Below are positions 23,512 to 35,648 of a DNA stretch of 64,000 nt, piece after piece. Under the pieces are notes generated by a model. That model did no database searches and was not told the DNA's origin. It was given only the letters and a program-made list of their open reading frames with translations. Each line of letters opens with the position of its first letter. Positions within the stretch are counted from its first letter, which is position 1. The stretch is taken from contig CM034541.1 in assembly GCA_020002185.1 (NCBI GenBank), forward strand, positions 32,570,813 to 32,634,812, read 5' to 3'. The DNA is from Paraescarpia echinospica. Taxonomy: Eukaryota; Annelida; Polychaeta; Sabellida; Siboglinidae. The translations under genes and the position numbers were made by a program.

Positions 23512-24053
23512 CCCTCCCGCTTTCTTTATACAGCCAGTCCATCATATCAATAATATGCACGTCCCATTGGCAGCCGGCACTGTCCTACATCTAATTCTGT
23601 GCTCATACTCTGTTATGAAGCTGTCATCCATCTTGTCTGATGATATGTTGTCAAGGAGACAGAAAAGTCTAAAATCTAATTTGGGGTGAGACCACATTAG
23701 ATTTCCCCATAGGCGGCCATTATAACGTTTCCTTCATTTCCTGTAAATTTTACCCAACAGTTTTCTTTAAATTTCTACACCATATTTACCCTCTATTCAT
23801 ACACATGCTGTGCAAAATTCGTAAAATTCTCATACCTCAATTTTCCATAAACCACTTTCAAACCTGACACCCCTTCATTTCTGCTAGAACCAGACAGTGA
23901 TTTGCCTTAATGACATCATACAGCCAAATGACACCTGTGTCTATACGCAGAAAAGCACAATTTGACAACTGTCATAATTTGACAGCTCTGGTACCACGCT
24001 GCAGAAAAACATAATTTCTACTCAATCAACACTATACAAGTACTCTCAGAAAT
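23512..24053. other. Probable NUP205 intron or flank, no exon recognised
   Basis: Downstream NUP205 exons must lie further left if the gene is intact. None was recognised here. Confidence 0.4.
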
Positions 24054-26784
24054 TCACACAACCTGCATAATGCCATTTCTATTGGGAACTCTCTCGGAGG
24101 GTAATGCCGGACGAATCCTTAATGTGGTCTTACCCCCGCTGTTCGACTGCCCGAAGCCGGAGCTCTGGCTGATGGTGATGCCACCTGGTTGTTCTAGCGA
24201 GTACTGCGAGACACACTGCGATGGGACGGGTTGTATGGTGAGGAAGCACTGTCGTAAGTTGGTCATGAGGGTCAGGATGACTCCTGCCGCCGGCGCAGTC
24301 AACTCTGGGATGGCGTCTTCCTTCGAAACCTGCAAAGAATATTAATTTCTCTTATACGTGATTTTATGTTTCTTAGATATTTGCTGATTTTGTAAACACC
24401 CTTGAGTCCCGGATTTGATGGGTGTCTAAATAAAGTTTAATATTATTAAAATACGCACATTCAGTTTGACTTATATTGGCATATAGGTCGGGTCACGCAA
24501 TCAATGCAACAGGTTAAATTGCCTAAAATACAAAATAAGTCACAGTTGGATGAATATGGTGCATTTGTCTTTTTATTTCCATTTTTTATATATGGATTAT
24601 GAACTTAACAAAAGAAAAATGATGTTCTTGCAAAACAGTGCAGCAAAGATCCAAGGGTTTGGAGGTGAAAATAAAAAAATGTCCTTGTGTTTGTATTTAC
24701 ACAAATTTACAAAACAACATGATTATCTTAGACAGCAAGAATTAAACTTACTTTGGAGCAGTTGTTGAAAGAAGCGACGTTTCGATCTGACATCATCACG
24801 TGAACAAGACCCGCTGTAGATGGCTCGAAACGTCGCATGTTTCAACATTTGCTCCAAAGTAAGTTTAATTCTTGTTGTCTAATTGAATCTTGGAGCCATG
24901 AACAATATCTTCCATATGATTACCCTTGTCATGTTATAAGACCATATTGGGTCAACTACGTTTAACAGGTAAGTGGAAACACAGATATAATTCAGGTAGA
25001 CCTAAGCAGAAGAGCTAGTCAGTGGTCACGTACCTTCAGAAGGAGGTCCTGAAGTATCTCAAACAACATGTTCTGTCGAGACTCGTCATGAAGCAGATCC
25101 TCCGGACATGTAGTTAGAATGATCTCCACCAGCTGGCGCCATGCTTCAAATGCCTGACGTTTGCAGAAGATCGTTTCTCGGAAGGAATTGCGCTCGACAA
25201 CGTTTCCGCAGATATTCTGAATCTCCTGCAGCAACATGACATGAGTGAGGCTTTAAGTACCAGGTAAGGGCGATTTCCATTGGGTAAAAACAGTTGTAAA
25301 ATTTAGTACATTTTTCCTTGCCAAATCTGGATACACATGATCAAAGGAAAAATATTTTTTTAGTTTTCACAATTCGTCTTAAAAACTCACAATACGTTTA
25401 TAAGTTCTTGGATTTAGCAAACTACACCAGAAATGTTGAGACAGAGCAACGCTAACAGAAGCAGCACTTATATGAGAACTGTTTATGATGAATTATAGAC
25501 ACAAGGAGAGTGTAGAGAAGGAGGACTAATGACATGAGGAAAGAGGTCGGGATGTAGGTTGGCTTAATACGTAGAGTGGTAAAAAGCCAGAGATGTGGAC
25601 AGTCACATGATAAGACAAGAGACGGCTAGACAACTGAAGAAAGCAGGCCACAATTAAGGTGGGAAGACTTTGTAAAGATAGAGATAAAAAAGGTGGAAGA
25701 GAAAGAAAAAGAAGTGGACGGAGAAGGCTACCGATACAGAAAGCTACCGATAGAGCGAATAGGAAATGGAACAGAGATGAGGAACCGAAACAATCGCCAC
25801 TCCTGTAGACAGACAGAGCCAGCACGGTGAATGCACAACAAACCAGAGCTTCAATTTAATCAGGTTTACAAAAAATCCCACCTGTAACATGAGCGACCTC
25901 TGACCAGTGCTGCCCCCTTGCACCTTGTTGAGTTCGCTGGTGAGCACCTGGTAGAGAAGCTTCACATTACACAGCTGTATGCCCGTCTCATCCCTTTGTT
26001 CACACGATGTGATCACCTGCTCCATGGCAGACTGCTTGAAGAACTTCAACTCCATCGAAGGCGGGTAACTCTGCACGAAGTCGATCGAGTCAAGTACACC
26101 TAGGAGCTTCCGTCGACCATGGCCACCTGGCGGCAGAAATGGCAAGGGTTTTTCAGTCGAGCAATCAAACTGTTTATTCAAATAAGTTAAATTATACAGC
26201 ACATATTGGACAAAAGTGCGAAAGGAGAAACAACGAAGTAAACATTCTTCAGTAGTGAACATACTTCAGAAGAATAAATAACAAAACGACAGACAAAACA
26301 CGGCATCAAACTCTACATGGGTGTGGTGAAGGTTTATGTTAAAGGACTCGCACGATTTTCCTTCTAGCATAAATGTATGAAGAGGAACATTATATATTGT
26401 AACATGCTTACAATTCTGATAGGTTTGAAACAAAATCTATTGTAAAAATGGAACAGTTTGTATTATACATTTTGTACACTATGTGGCTGATATTGCACAG
26501 TTTTATTGAGTCTTGTGTAATGTGTATATAAAATTTTAATAGAGCGGATATATGTAATCGATCAAGTATATTTGAAATTTGAAAATAGAGCTTATTTGTA
26601 TTTTTTAATGGAACATACCTGGTATTTGTATTTGATCAAAAATGTGTATGTCTAATGTGACCTAAGTGGTCAAAAACAAACCTGCGGAGAATCCGAGCGA
26701 GGGAAAGGTTGTGGAGTCAAAAAGGGTGTAGTCATTGTCATACTGCGGGTAGTCTACGTCAAACGTACCGTCAGTGAGCAGGAC
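24054..26784 (-). CDS. NUP205: Nucleoporin Nup205, four internal exons
   Basis: Nup205 is an alpha-solenoid scaffold of the nuclear pore inner ring. Four minus-strand exons fit GT/AG: 26784-26682 (LLTDGTFDVDYPQYDNDYTL), 26126-25882 (SIDFVQSYPP, CNVKLLYQVLTSELNKVQG), 25225-25034 (CKRQAFEAWRQLVEIILTTC, LFEILQDLLLK) and 24329-24063 (IPELTAPAAGVILTLMTNLR). Phases agree across all three junctions. The match to metazoan Nup205 is strong through CNVKLL and AWRQLVEIILT. The last exon may end at a weak donor (24063) or run to TGA at 24054; since Nup205 is far longer (about 2000 residues in vertebrates), splicing is more likely. The intron upstream of the first exon contains the 61-bp satellite. Confidence 0.88.
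24400..24450 (+). repeat. SINE/LINE-type 3' tail remnant
   Basis: GGGTGTCTAAATAAAGTTT followed by an AT-rich run matches the ends of the SINE at 44.9 kb and the first LINE (GGGGTCTAAATAAAACTTT, 3935-3953). Confidence 0.5.
24730..24880. mobile_element. MITE with about 55-bp terminal inverted repeats, in a NUP205 intron
   Basis: AGACAGCAAGAATTAAACTT at the left end and its near-exact inverse at the right enclose a 30-bp centre. The arms also carry TTTGGAGCA and a GCGACGTTTCG inverse pair. A 151-bp non-autonomous element; no target duplication resolved. Confidence 0.75.
25226..25881. other. NUP205 intron, no repeat recognised
   Basis: Purine-rich on the plus strand (25500-25750). The frames here are not conserved. 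Confidence 0.5.
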
Positions 26785-28380
26785 TGGAAGTACAACGATT
26801 ATACAATGGATAGTCTACGTCAAACGTACCGTCAGTGAGCAGGACTGGAAGTACAACGATTATACAATGGATAGTCTACGTCAAACGTACCGTCAGTGAG
26901 CAGGACTGGAAGTACAACGATTATACAATGGATAGTCTACGTCAAGCGTACCGTCAGTGAGCAGGACTGGAAGTACAACGATTATACAATGGATAGTCTA
27001 CATCAAACATACCGTCAGTGAGCAGGACTGGAAGTACGATTATACAATGGATAGTCTACGTCAATCGTACCGTCAGTGAGCAGGACTGGAAGTACAACGA
27101 TTATACAATGGATAGTCTACGTCAAACGTACCGTCAGTGAGCAGGACTGGAAGTACAACGATTATACAATGGATAGTCTACGTCAATCGTACCGTCAGTG
27201 AGCAGGACTGGAAGTACAACGATTATACAATGGATAGTCTACGTCAAACGTACCGTCAGTGAGCAGGCTGGAAGTACAACGATTATACAATGGATAGTTT
27301 ACGTCAAACGTACCGTCAGTGAGCAGGACTGGAAGTACGATTATACAATGGATAGTCTACGTCAATCGTACCGTCAGTGAGCAGGACTGGAAGTACAACG
27401 ATTATACAATGGATAGTCTACGTCAAATGTACCGTCAGTGAACAGGACTGGAAGTACAACGATTATACAATGGATAGTCTACGTCAAACGTACCGTCAGT
27501 GAGCAGGACTGGAAGTACAACGATTATACAATGGATAGTCTACGTCAAACGTACCGTCAGTGAGCAGGACTGGAAGTACGATTATACAATGGATAGTCTA
27601 CGTCAATCGTACCGTCAGTGAGCAGGACTGGAAGTACAACGATTATACAATGGATTGTCTACGTCAAACATACCGTCAGTGAGCAGGACTGGATGTACAA
27701 CGATTATACAATGGATAGTCTACGTCAATCGTACCGTCAGTGAGCAGGACTGGAAGTACAACGATTATACAAAGGATAGTCTACGTCAAACGTACCGTCA
27801 GTGAGCAGGACTGGAAGTACAACGATTATACAATGGATAGTCTATATCAAATGTACCGTCAGTGAGCAGGACTGGAAGTACAATGATTATAGAATGGATA
27901 TTCTGTGTCAAACATACCGTCAGTGAGCAGGACCGGAAGAACATCGTTTATACAATGGACAGTCTATGTCAAATGTACCGTCAGTGAGCGGGACTGGAAG
28001 TACAACGATTATACAATGGAGAGACTACGTCAATTGTACCATTAGTGAGCAAGACTGGTAATATGATTACACTATGGATAGTCTATGTCAAATGTACCAT
28101 CATTGAGATGGACTGGAAGTACAACGATTATACAATGGATAGTCTATGTCAAATGTAGCGTCAGTGAGCAAGACTCTCAGTGAGCAGGACTGGAAGTACA
28201 GCGATTATACAATGGATAGTCTACGTCAAACGTATCATCAGTGAACAATACTGGAAGTACAACGATTATACTATGGACAGCCTATGTCAAATGTACCGTC
28301 AGTTAGCAGGACTGGAAGCACAATGATTATACAGTGGATAGTCTATGTCAAATGTGCTGTCAAACTGTAGGGCTGGAAGT
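26750..28380. repeat. 61-bp satellite built from the NUP205 intron/exon boundary
   Basis: About 27 units; several lack CAA and are 58 bp. Read on the minus strand, each unit contains TGTACTTCCAG followed by TCCTGCTCACTGACGGTACG, i.e. the real NUP205 3' splice site and the first bases of the exon. Units degrade towards 28380. The first unit is the real exon start itself. Confidence 0.92.
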
Positions 28381-28479
28381 ACGTTGAGAGGGATGAGGAG
28401 TAGATGTAAAGTTGTCAAGGTCAAGCAATCACCCCCAAACACAAGGTTAGGTCATGCTGTTGTGGATGTGATATTAGTA

Positions 28480-28944
28480 ATTGCTATCAAACTACACTTG
28501 TGGTGTTTAGTACATGCTTTGAATCTATGCTTGTGGTGTTTAAGTACATGCTTTGAATCTATGCTTGTGGTGTTTAGTACATGCTTTGAATCTATGCTTG
28601 TGGTGTTTAGTACATGCTTTGAAACTACACTTATGGTGTTTAGTACATGCTTTGAATGCACACTTGACTTGTGGTGTTTAGTACATGCGTTGAATATATG
28701 CTTGTGGTGTTTAGTACATGCTTTGAAACTACACTTATGGTGTTTAGTATATGCTTTGAATGCACACTTGACTTGTGATGTTAATGCACACTTGACTTGT
28801 GATGTTTAGTACATGCGTTGAATCTATGCTTGTGGTGTTTAGTACATGCTTTGAAACTACACTTATGGTGTTTAGTATATGCTTTGAATGCACACTTGAC
28901 TTGTGGTGTTTAGTACATGCGTTGAATATATGCTTGTGGTGTTT
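28480..28944 (+). repeat. 33/38-bp satellite, left part
   Basis: Alternating units: TTTAGTACATGCTTTGAAT continuing CTATGCTTGTGGTG (33 bp) or GCACACTTGACTTGTGGTG (38 bp). It is interrupted by a CR1 insertion and resumes at 29926. Confidence 0.92.
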
Positions 28945-29925
28945 AACAAGATTTAACAAGATTTAACAAGATTGCCATCCAGAGAATTAACTCTAGATGG
29001 CAGGTGGACAAGGAAGCCCTTTGGCTTATCTAGAGTCCAACCCTTTTATCTACATATATCCAGCCCTTCTGAGGTATGTGTCGATTTTATTTTTAAACAT
29101 ATTCACACTACTAGCACCCATACAATCATCAGATAATCTGTTCCATTCATTCACAGTCCTTTGTGAAAATGAGAACTTTCTTACGTCTAATCTACACTGC
29201 TCCTTTACTAATGTAACTTCATGTCCTCTAGTCTTTCTATCTTTCTTAACTGAAAAAAACATATTTCTATCAATATTTTCATAACCATTCAATATTTTAA
29301 ACACTTCTATCTGATCTCCTCTCAATCTCCTGGTCTCTAGTGTTGTTAAACCACATTCTTTTAGGCGTTTTTCATAACTAAGATCCCTCAGTTTTGGTAT
29401 CATTTTAGTCGCTCTCCTCTGTACTCTTTCTAGCATATCTATGTCCTTCTTGCGGTATGGCCTCCACGCTTGTATACAATATTCTAAATGAGGCCTAACT
29501 ATTGTTTTGTACAGTGGTATTATTAGTTCTTTTTCTTTATATGCTATATTTCGCCTAATCAATCCAAGGATTTGATTTCCCTTTGAAGCTGCAATTCCAC
29601 ACTGCTCTGAAACCTTCATGTCAGCACTAATTGTCAGCCCTAAGTCTTTTTCTTTTACAGTAGTACTTAGTACAGTTCCCCCCATTGTATATTCTACATA
29701 TTCGTTCCCATGTCCTGTGTGGAGGCATTTACATTTCCCAAAATTGAACAACATTTGCCACTTTTCAGACCATTTGATCAACCTGTCAAGATCATCTTGT
29801 AAATGCTGTGTATCACCATCACTTTCAATCCTTCTAAACACTTTTGTATCATCTGCAAATTTCAACACCTTGCTAGCTATATCATCGTCCAAATCGTTTA
29901 TATATATTAAGAATAATATAGTTTA
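28945..29925 (-). pseudogene. CR1 LINE, 5'-truncated, inserted in the satellite
   Basis: Minus-strand frame 29892-29050 is open for 280 codons: VLKFADDTKVFRRI (RT catalytic ADD), NFGKCKCLHTG, KDLGLTI, HLEYCIQAWRPYRKKDIDML and RVQRRATKMI. This is the C-terminal half of a CR1-type RT. The 3' end carries GATGGCAATCTTGTTAAA-type sequence and a tail of three TCTTGTTAAA decamers (28945-28975). GTTT flanks both sides, a possible 4-bp target duplication. It is only a truncated ORF, not a functional gene. Confidence 0.88.
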
Positions 29926-30735
29926 GTACATGCTTTGAAACTACACTTATGGTGTTTAGTATATGCTTTGAATGCACACTTGACTTGTGGTGTTTAGTAT
30001 ATGCTTTGAATGCACACTTGACTTGTGGTGTTTAGTACATGCGTTGAATCTATGCTTGTGGTGTTTAGTACATGCTTTGAATGCACACTTGATTTGTGGT
30101 GTTTAGTACATGCTTTGAATCTATGCTTGTGGTGTTTAGTACATGCTTTGAATGCACACTTGACTTGTGGTGTTTAGTACATGCGTTGAATCTATGCTTG
30201 TGGTGTTTAGTTCATGCTTTGAAACTACACTTATGGTGTTTAGTATATGCTTTGAATGCACACTTGACTTGTGGTGTTTAGTACTTGCGTTGAATCTATG
30301 CTTGTGGTGTTTAGTACATGCTTTGAATGCACACTTGACTTGTGGTGTTTAGTATACGCTTTGAATCTATGTTTGTGGTGTTTAGTACATGCTTTGAATG
30401 CACACTTGACTTGTGGTGTTTAGTACATGCGTTGAATCTATGCTTGTGGTGTTTAGTATATGCTTTGAATGCACACTTGACTTGTGGTGTTTAGTACATG
30501 CTTTGAATCTATGCTTGTGGTGTTTAGTACATGCTTTGAATGCACACTTGACTTGTGGTGTTTAGTACAAGCGTTGAATCTATGCTTGTGGTGTTTAGTA
30601 TATGCTTTGAATGCACACTTGACTTGTGGTGTTTAGTACATGCGTTGAATCTATGCTTGTGGTGTTTAGTACATGCGTTGAATCTATGCTTGTGGTGTTT
30701 AGTACATGCGTTGAATCTATGCTATCAAATTACAT
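29926..30735 (+). repeat. 33/38-bp satellite, right part
   Basis: Continuation of 28480-28944 with the same two unit types and ACATGC/TATGC/ACGC variants. Confidence 0.92.
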
Positions 30736-31650
30736 TTGTGTTTTAGGACATGCTATCAATCTATAGTTATGAGCATATTAATCTTCCCATAGTGTGCAAG
30801 CAATTACAATGACTTGAGTAAGTAAATCAATGTAACACTAACAGCATTAAAACAAATGAACAATACAAGAAAGCACGCATAATTTTACAGCGTTTTACAA
30901 CAGCAGCTCTTGTTTTCCAGCCAAAGAGCCAACATGGTTTGTGACATTAGTTTTATCATTTGCGTGTTCACTGAAGTGGAGCACTTCCTTCCAAACGTTT
31001 CGACTCGTCTGTTGAACTGGCAGAACAAATGAGTTTGACTCGGATCAGGCTGGAGTTGGAAACATTGCTGATGAGTATCATCTGTATTTTAATTAAAAAG
31101 TATTTGTTCGATTTGGAAGAAAAAAAATTTAGGACGAGTATCCAGAATGTAACTCACCCTTGATTATAGGAAGAAAGTGAGCAAGTGAGCGAAGGTCATT
31201 CACAAATAACGAGTTGTTGTAACTGATTCATAGTAACTAGTGATTAGTATTAAGTAGTGAGGTATTAGAACTAGATTCTCATGCACTGTTTGCCCCAAGA
31301 AGAGAAGCCAATATATCCCATGATTCAGTTGGTGTCCAGCAGCCCAAAGCACAGCTTTGATGTCACTTGTAAATTTGAAATACATGTATTATTTGTGACC
31401 CGCCCCAGTGAACCGGGTGTTATGTAGCTCAGGTCTATTTTCAACCAAAAATATCTGTCTAGATCATGTTTCATCAATTTTTTTGATTTTGGAAGAACTG
31501 CATATCTGATAATCTCATCTTTGAATGTCTAGTTTATTTTCATTGACAAACAATCTAAAATTAATAACATACCTGCATTTACGAACGCACAGATTAAAAA
31601 ACAACAGACACTGAGTCAAAATTACCTCGTTTCTTAAACATTGCTTTTTT
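30736..31650. other. Intergenic, no gene seen
   Basis: Contains AAACGTTTCGACTCG (near 30994), a word like that in the 24.7-kb MITE arms. No other feature supported. Confidence 0.4.
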
Positions 31651-32205
31651 TAACCGCTAGTTAGGCCTCATTTAGAATATTGTATATAAGCGTGGAGGCC
31701 ATACCGCAAGAAGGACATAGATATGCTGGAAAGAGTACAGAGGAGAGCGACTAAAATGATACCAAAACTGAGGGATCTTAGTTATGAAAAACGCCTAAAA
31801 GAATGTGGTTTAACAACACTAGAGACCAGGAGATTGAGAGGAGATCAGATAGAAGTGTTTAAAATATTAAATGGTTATGAAAATATTGATAGAAATATGT
31901 TGTTTTCAGTTAAGAAAGATAGAAAGACTAGAGGACATGAAGTTACATTAGTAAAGGAGCAGTGTAGATTAGACGTAAGAAAGTTTTCATTTTCACAAAG
32001 GACTGTGAATGAATGGAACAGATTATCTGATGATTGTGTGGGTGCTAATAGTGTGAATATGTTTAAAAATAAAATCGACACATACCTCAGAAGGGCTGGA
32101 TATATGTAGATAAAAGGGTTGGACTCTCGATAAGCCAAAGGACTTCCTTGTCCACCTGCCATCTAGAGTTAATTCTCTGGATGGCAATCTTGTTAAACAT
32201 ATCGT
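31651..32205 (+). pseudogene. CR1 LINE 3' fragment, plus orientation
   Basis: 31660-32109 encodes the last about 140 residues of the same RT as 29050-29892 (MLERVQRRATKMIPKL to YLRRAGYM), nearly identical in protein. It is followed by the same 3' end (GATGGCAATCTTGTTAAA). More strongly 5'-truncated than its neighbour and in opposite orientation. Confidence 0.88.
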
Positions 32206-32451
32206 AATTCTTTGCAAAGAGCGAATGGAAGTGCAACAGTTATCTAAACAATTGAGTAGTAGGGTCCTAAGCGACAAATATAATTTGAAAGAGTATCCTC
32301 TATCGTCCTCGCAAGCCATGTCGATGACAACGCACACTTCCCCTGGCAGATATCCTACGCAATGTATGGAGGTCAGTTGATTCAAACTAGTAATTAGCTT
32401 CGCCGCAACTGTACAACCCGTGAGAACAGTGCAGACACCCGCCCCACCCAC
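32206..32451 (-). other. Possible conserved coding exon, unassigned
   Basis: A minus-strand frame contains LNQLTSIHCVGYLPGE, VVIDMACEDDRGYSFKLYLS and LLLNCLDNC, which looks like natural protein sequence. TTGTACAG upstream could be an acceptor. It lies in NUP205 orientation about 5.5 kb upstream of the first recognised exon, so it could be a NUP205 exon, but I do not recognise the sequence. Confidence 0.3.
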
Positions 32452-32459
32452 ACCTCAAT

Positions 32460-33825
32460 TCTAAGACGAAGCCAGTGACTTCATGGAATCACTACATTCT
32501 CACGAGGTGCTGAGTGGTATTGTGTATAATAATAACATTAGCAAACTCAAAAATGGCTGAAATGAAGATCACCGGAATTTGCCGGCAAGCGATGTTATTG
32601 GCTTAGCTTATATTCCAAATTTTGCAAGACGATCTGCTTATTGAGGCTGATGTAATCAGCAGCGCCCCCTGGCGCGCTAGGTGTCATGTATGAACATATT
32701 ATGCGTTTTACTCAGATTATTATATTATTACCATATTATATTTATAAATAACACACCTGATGGTTATTCCATTGTGGCTGAGTGTCGCACAGAGTTCAAC
32801 ATTAGTGTATCCTGCCACGAAACACTGTCTTACTAAACTGTGAACTGAAATAAACATGCACCTTTTGTGAAATACACCCTCATGAAAAATTACGCGTCAA
32901 GTTTGCAGCAGTTAGCTTTATTTGACCTGGAAATGATGCTACAACTGTATTTACAACAATACAATTGGCACACATGTATGCTATAAGTATAGGTTTATAA
33001 TCACACACGCACGCACGCACGCACGCACACACACACAGACATATAATGTTTGGTACAGATTCACCGTATGCTGTTCTAACGAATATGTCTGGCTTCACTA
33101 GTGGCGCCTATTTCAAAACAATAATCGTATCCACATGTGACCACATCAAAGCAGTTGCCTACACACAGCTTTGACCAGACAGTCTCAATAATTACCCCTT
33201 CGGGCCTCAAGCTATATTGGGCGGCATCGTATACCGCTGCGATTAACAGCAGTTACACTGTACTGTAGCGTATCTACGTTTTGGTTAACGGTGCCTCAGC
33301 AATTCGATTCAATTAACGAAAAAGAAACAATTACACGGTAGACAGGAAAAAACGCAAATGACGACTAAGTTCTTTCGATCATTTAAACAAATGTACATGT
33401 TCGTATTAAACCGACTTCAAATATTGTATTTATTTATAATATTTAAAAATTATAAATTGGACACAGAAGAACGGCATTTCCAATAAACAGCTTCAATTTG
33501 TCGTCTCATCCAATGTATACAAAATATGTTTTATATTTTCTACCAATGCTATCCAGACGGAAACAATTTAACAAATACAATTTGAGCGGTAGAAGAGGTA
33601 CAAATAGGTCATGTTAAAAGATATTTTTGCCCCAGACTTTCGTCATAACATTTAGAAGTACGAATAACAACTTCTTTGTGCAAAACAAACATATGTGTAA
33701 CCGTATGCGTCATCAGCCATCATCACAAGCTCTGAACACAAAAAGGAATGCGTTTAATAAAATACAAATGGCTGCCTAAGTCTTGTTTTCGGCGTACGCA
33801 TGCTCATTACGGCATCTTTATAATT
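32460..33825. other. Intergenic; CA/CG-CA microsatellite at 33001-33042
   Basis: Apart from the (CACG)n/(CA)n tract I see no gene or repeat. Confidence 0.5.
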
Positions 33826-33995
33826 TATACCATCGCATCGCGCATCGCATCGCGCATTGCATCGCATCGCGTATCGCATCGCGTATCGCATCGCGCATCG
33901 CGCATAGTCCATCGCATCGCGCATCGCATCGTCCATCGCTTTGCCCATCGCATCGCTCATCGCATCGTCCATCGCATCGCGCATCGCGTCATCGC
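33826..33995 (+). repeat. GCATC-type simple repeat
   Basis: Imperfect CATCGCATCGCG repeats over about 165 bp. Confidence 0.95.
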
Positions 33996-34167
33996 CCCAT
34001 GGCGGTGCTGATTTCCACACAAAAACGCGATGGCCCTTCTCGGCCATCATAGTGGCGTGATCAGCTTAACGATAGCTGCGTTTAATAAACCATGCACCCG
34101 GATTACTATTACCATGTATGGTCTACTGAAGTCGTATGGTATGAAGAACCCCATAGACTTGTTCGGC

Positions 34168-34285
34168 ACCCTCCCTCCCTCCCTCCCTCCCTCCCTCCCT
34201 CCCTCCCTCCCTCCCTCCCTCCCCCTTCCCTCCCTCCTTCCCTCCCTCCCTCCCTCCGTCCCTCCCTCCCTCCCTCCATCCCTCT
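34168..34285 (+). repeat. (CCCT)n simple repeat
   Basis: CCCT tetramers with a few interruptions. Strong purine/pyrimidine asymmetry. Confidence 0.97.
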
Positions 34286-34304
34286 CCTTTTCTCTCTCCA
34301 AACT

Positions 34305-34870
34305 TGCACTAACAAATGTGCAAACAAACGTACCAACATACTTTTAAACTAACAAACTTCCAAACTTGCACTAACAAACGTACCAACACACTTGTAAACT
34401 AACAAACTTGCAAACTTGCACTAACAAATGTGCAAACAAACGTACCAACATACTTTTAAACTAACAAACTTGCAAACTCGCACTAACAAACGTCCAAACA
34501 AACGTACCAACACGCTAGTAAACTAACAAACTTGTAAAGTTGCACTAACAAACGTCCAAACAAACGTACCCACACACTTGTAAACTAACAAACTTGCAAA
34601 CTCGCACTAACAAACGTGCAAACAAACGTACCAACATACTTTTAAACTGACAAACTTGCACACTTCCACCGACAAACGTCCAAACAAATGTACAAACATA
34701 CTTTTAAACTAACAAACTTGCAAACTTGCACTGACAAACGTTCAAACAAAATTACTAATGCACTTGTAAACTTAAAAAGTTGCAAACTTGCACTGACAAA
34801 CGTTCAAACAAACGTGCAAACATACTTTTAAACTAACAAACTTGCAAACTTGCACTAACACACGTTAGTG
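34305..34870 (+). repeat. About 62-bp tandem array, forward orientation
   Basis: Degenerate units made of ACTAACAAACTTGCAAAC, TTGCACTAACAAACGTGC and AAACAAACGTACCAACATAC. The same array occurs in reverse complement at 35640-35895 and 36225-36410. Confidence 0.88.
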
Positions 34871-34959
34871 CAAGTTAGGACTTAGAACATTTCATAGTTC
34901 GTAGGACTTAGAAATTTTTAGAGTTGGTAGGACTTAGACTTTTTTAGAGAAGAATGCAG

Positions 34960-35490
34960 CTAAGGAAAATCACGTCACATATTTTCATTTCAAGAGACGG
35001 CCATCTGTTCGGATTCACCTCCAACGAGGCAGCCATGGGATTCGTATGAGGTATCGCTTCTTTTAACGGAAAACATGTATATGAAGCAACCATCTTTACA
35101 ATGACACAATTCCATATTTACAAATAGCGCGAGCGACCAGACAACGATATGATCTCCTCGAGAGTCGAAAAAGGAAAGACCAGAATCATTTGAATCATGG
35201 TATATAAACTAGTTTTCAGCGTCATCTCATTTGCATAACCAATCAGACCGAACGTACATCACGTGACTTCGCTTAACATAAAAACTGTGCGCGTTCATGA
35301 GACAGTCGACATATGGCGCCACCCAACGGACACCAATGTAACTAGTCAGAGTATCGCCATCTACCGGCCATGATAGATCTCTATTCGTCGACACACTTCC
35401 GGGAATCGCGGAACCGTAGAGGCCGCCATGACATACACGTGACTTCCGGTAAGACGTCACTTCCGGTGTAGCGCCCCCTAGTGGATAATT
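34960..35490 (-). repeat. Promoter-rich dispersed repeat, copy 2 (inverted)
   Basis: The reverse complement aligns with 3972-4760, without the internal duplication: same ETS/CRE-like sites, GATAGATCTCTATTCG block, CCAAT/octamer pair and GTTAAAAGAAGCGATACC end. Confidence 0.8.
35195..35250 (-). promoter_or_regulatory. CCAAT/octamer/TATA promoter block, minus strand
   Basis: On the minus strand GATTGGTTATGCAAATGAG is followed about 20 bp later by AGTTTATATACC. ACTTCCGG (ETS-like) and TGACGTC lie about 200 bp upstream. This is a better preserved form of the block at 4494-4560. Confidence 0.55.
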
Positions 35491-35525
35491 GGAGTACTAC
35501 TTTACATGATGGCGCCATCTACCGT

Positions 35526-35648
35526 GTAAAATATCTAATTAGGGTTAGATAGAGAACAAAGTTGGGGTTAAGCTCGCGAAAATTTATATAACCCACCTTG
35601 GGGGGTTGTTTAAATTTTCGCGAGCTTAACTCCAACTTTGTTCTTTAT
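35526..35648. mobile_element. MITE, family shared with 60349-60503
   Basis: Inverted ends contain AACAAAGTTGGGGTTAAGCT and CGCGAAAATTT, with a GGGTTGT centre. The 60-kb copy has the same ends (AAAAAGTTGGGGTTAACCTC). It abuts the reversed tandem array starting at 35640. Confidence 0.8.

Noticed and set aside
26750..28380. CRISPR-like array
   Set aside because: Whole 61-bp units are homogeneous with no variable spacers; eukaryotic satellite derived from NUP205.
34047..34352. Pro/Ser/Leu and Glu/Gly/Arg-rich ORFs
   Set aside because: Products of the (CCCT)n tract.
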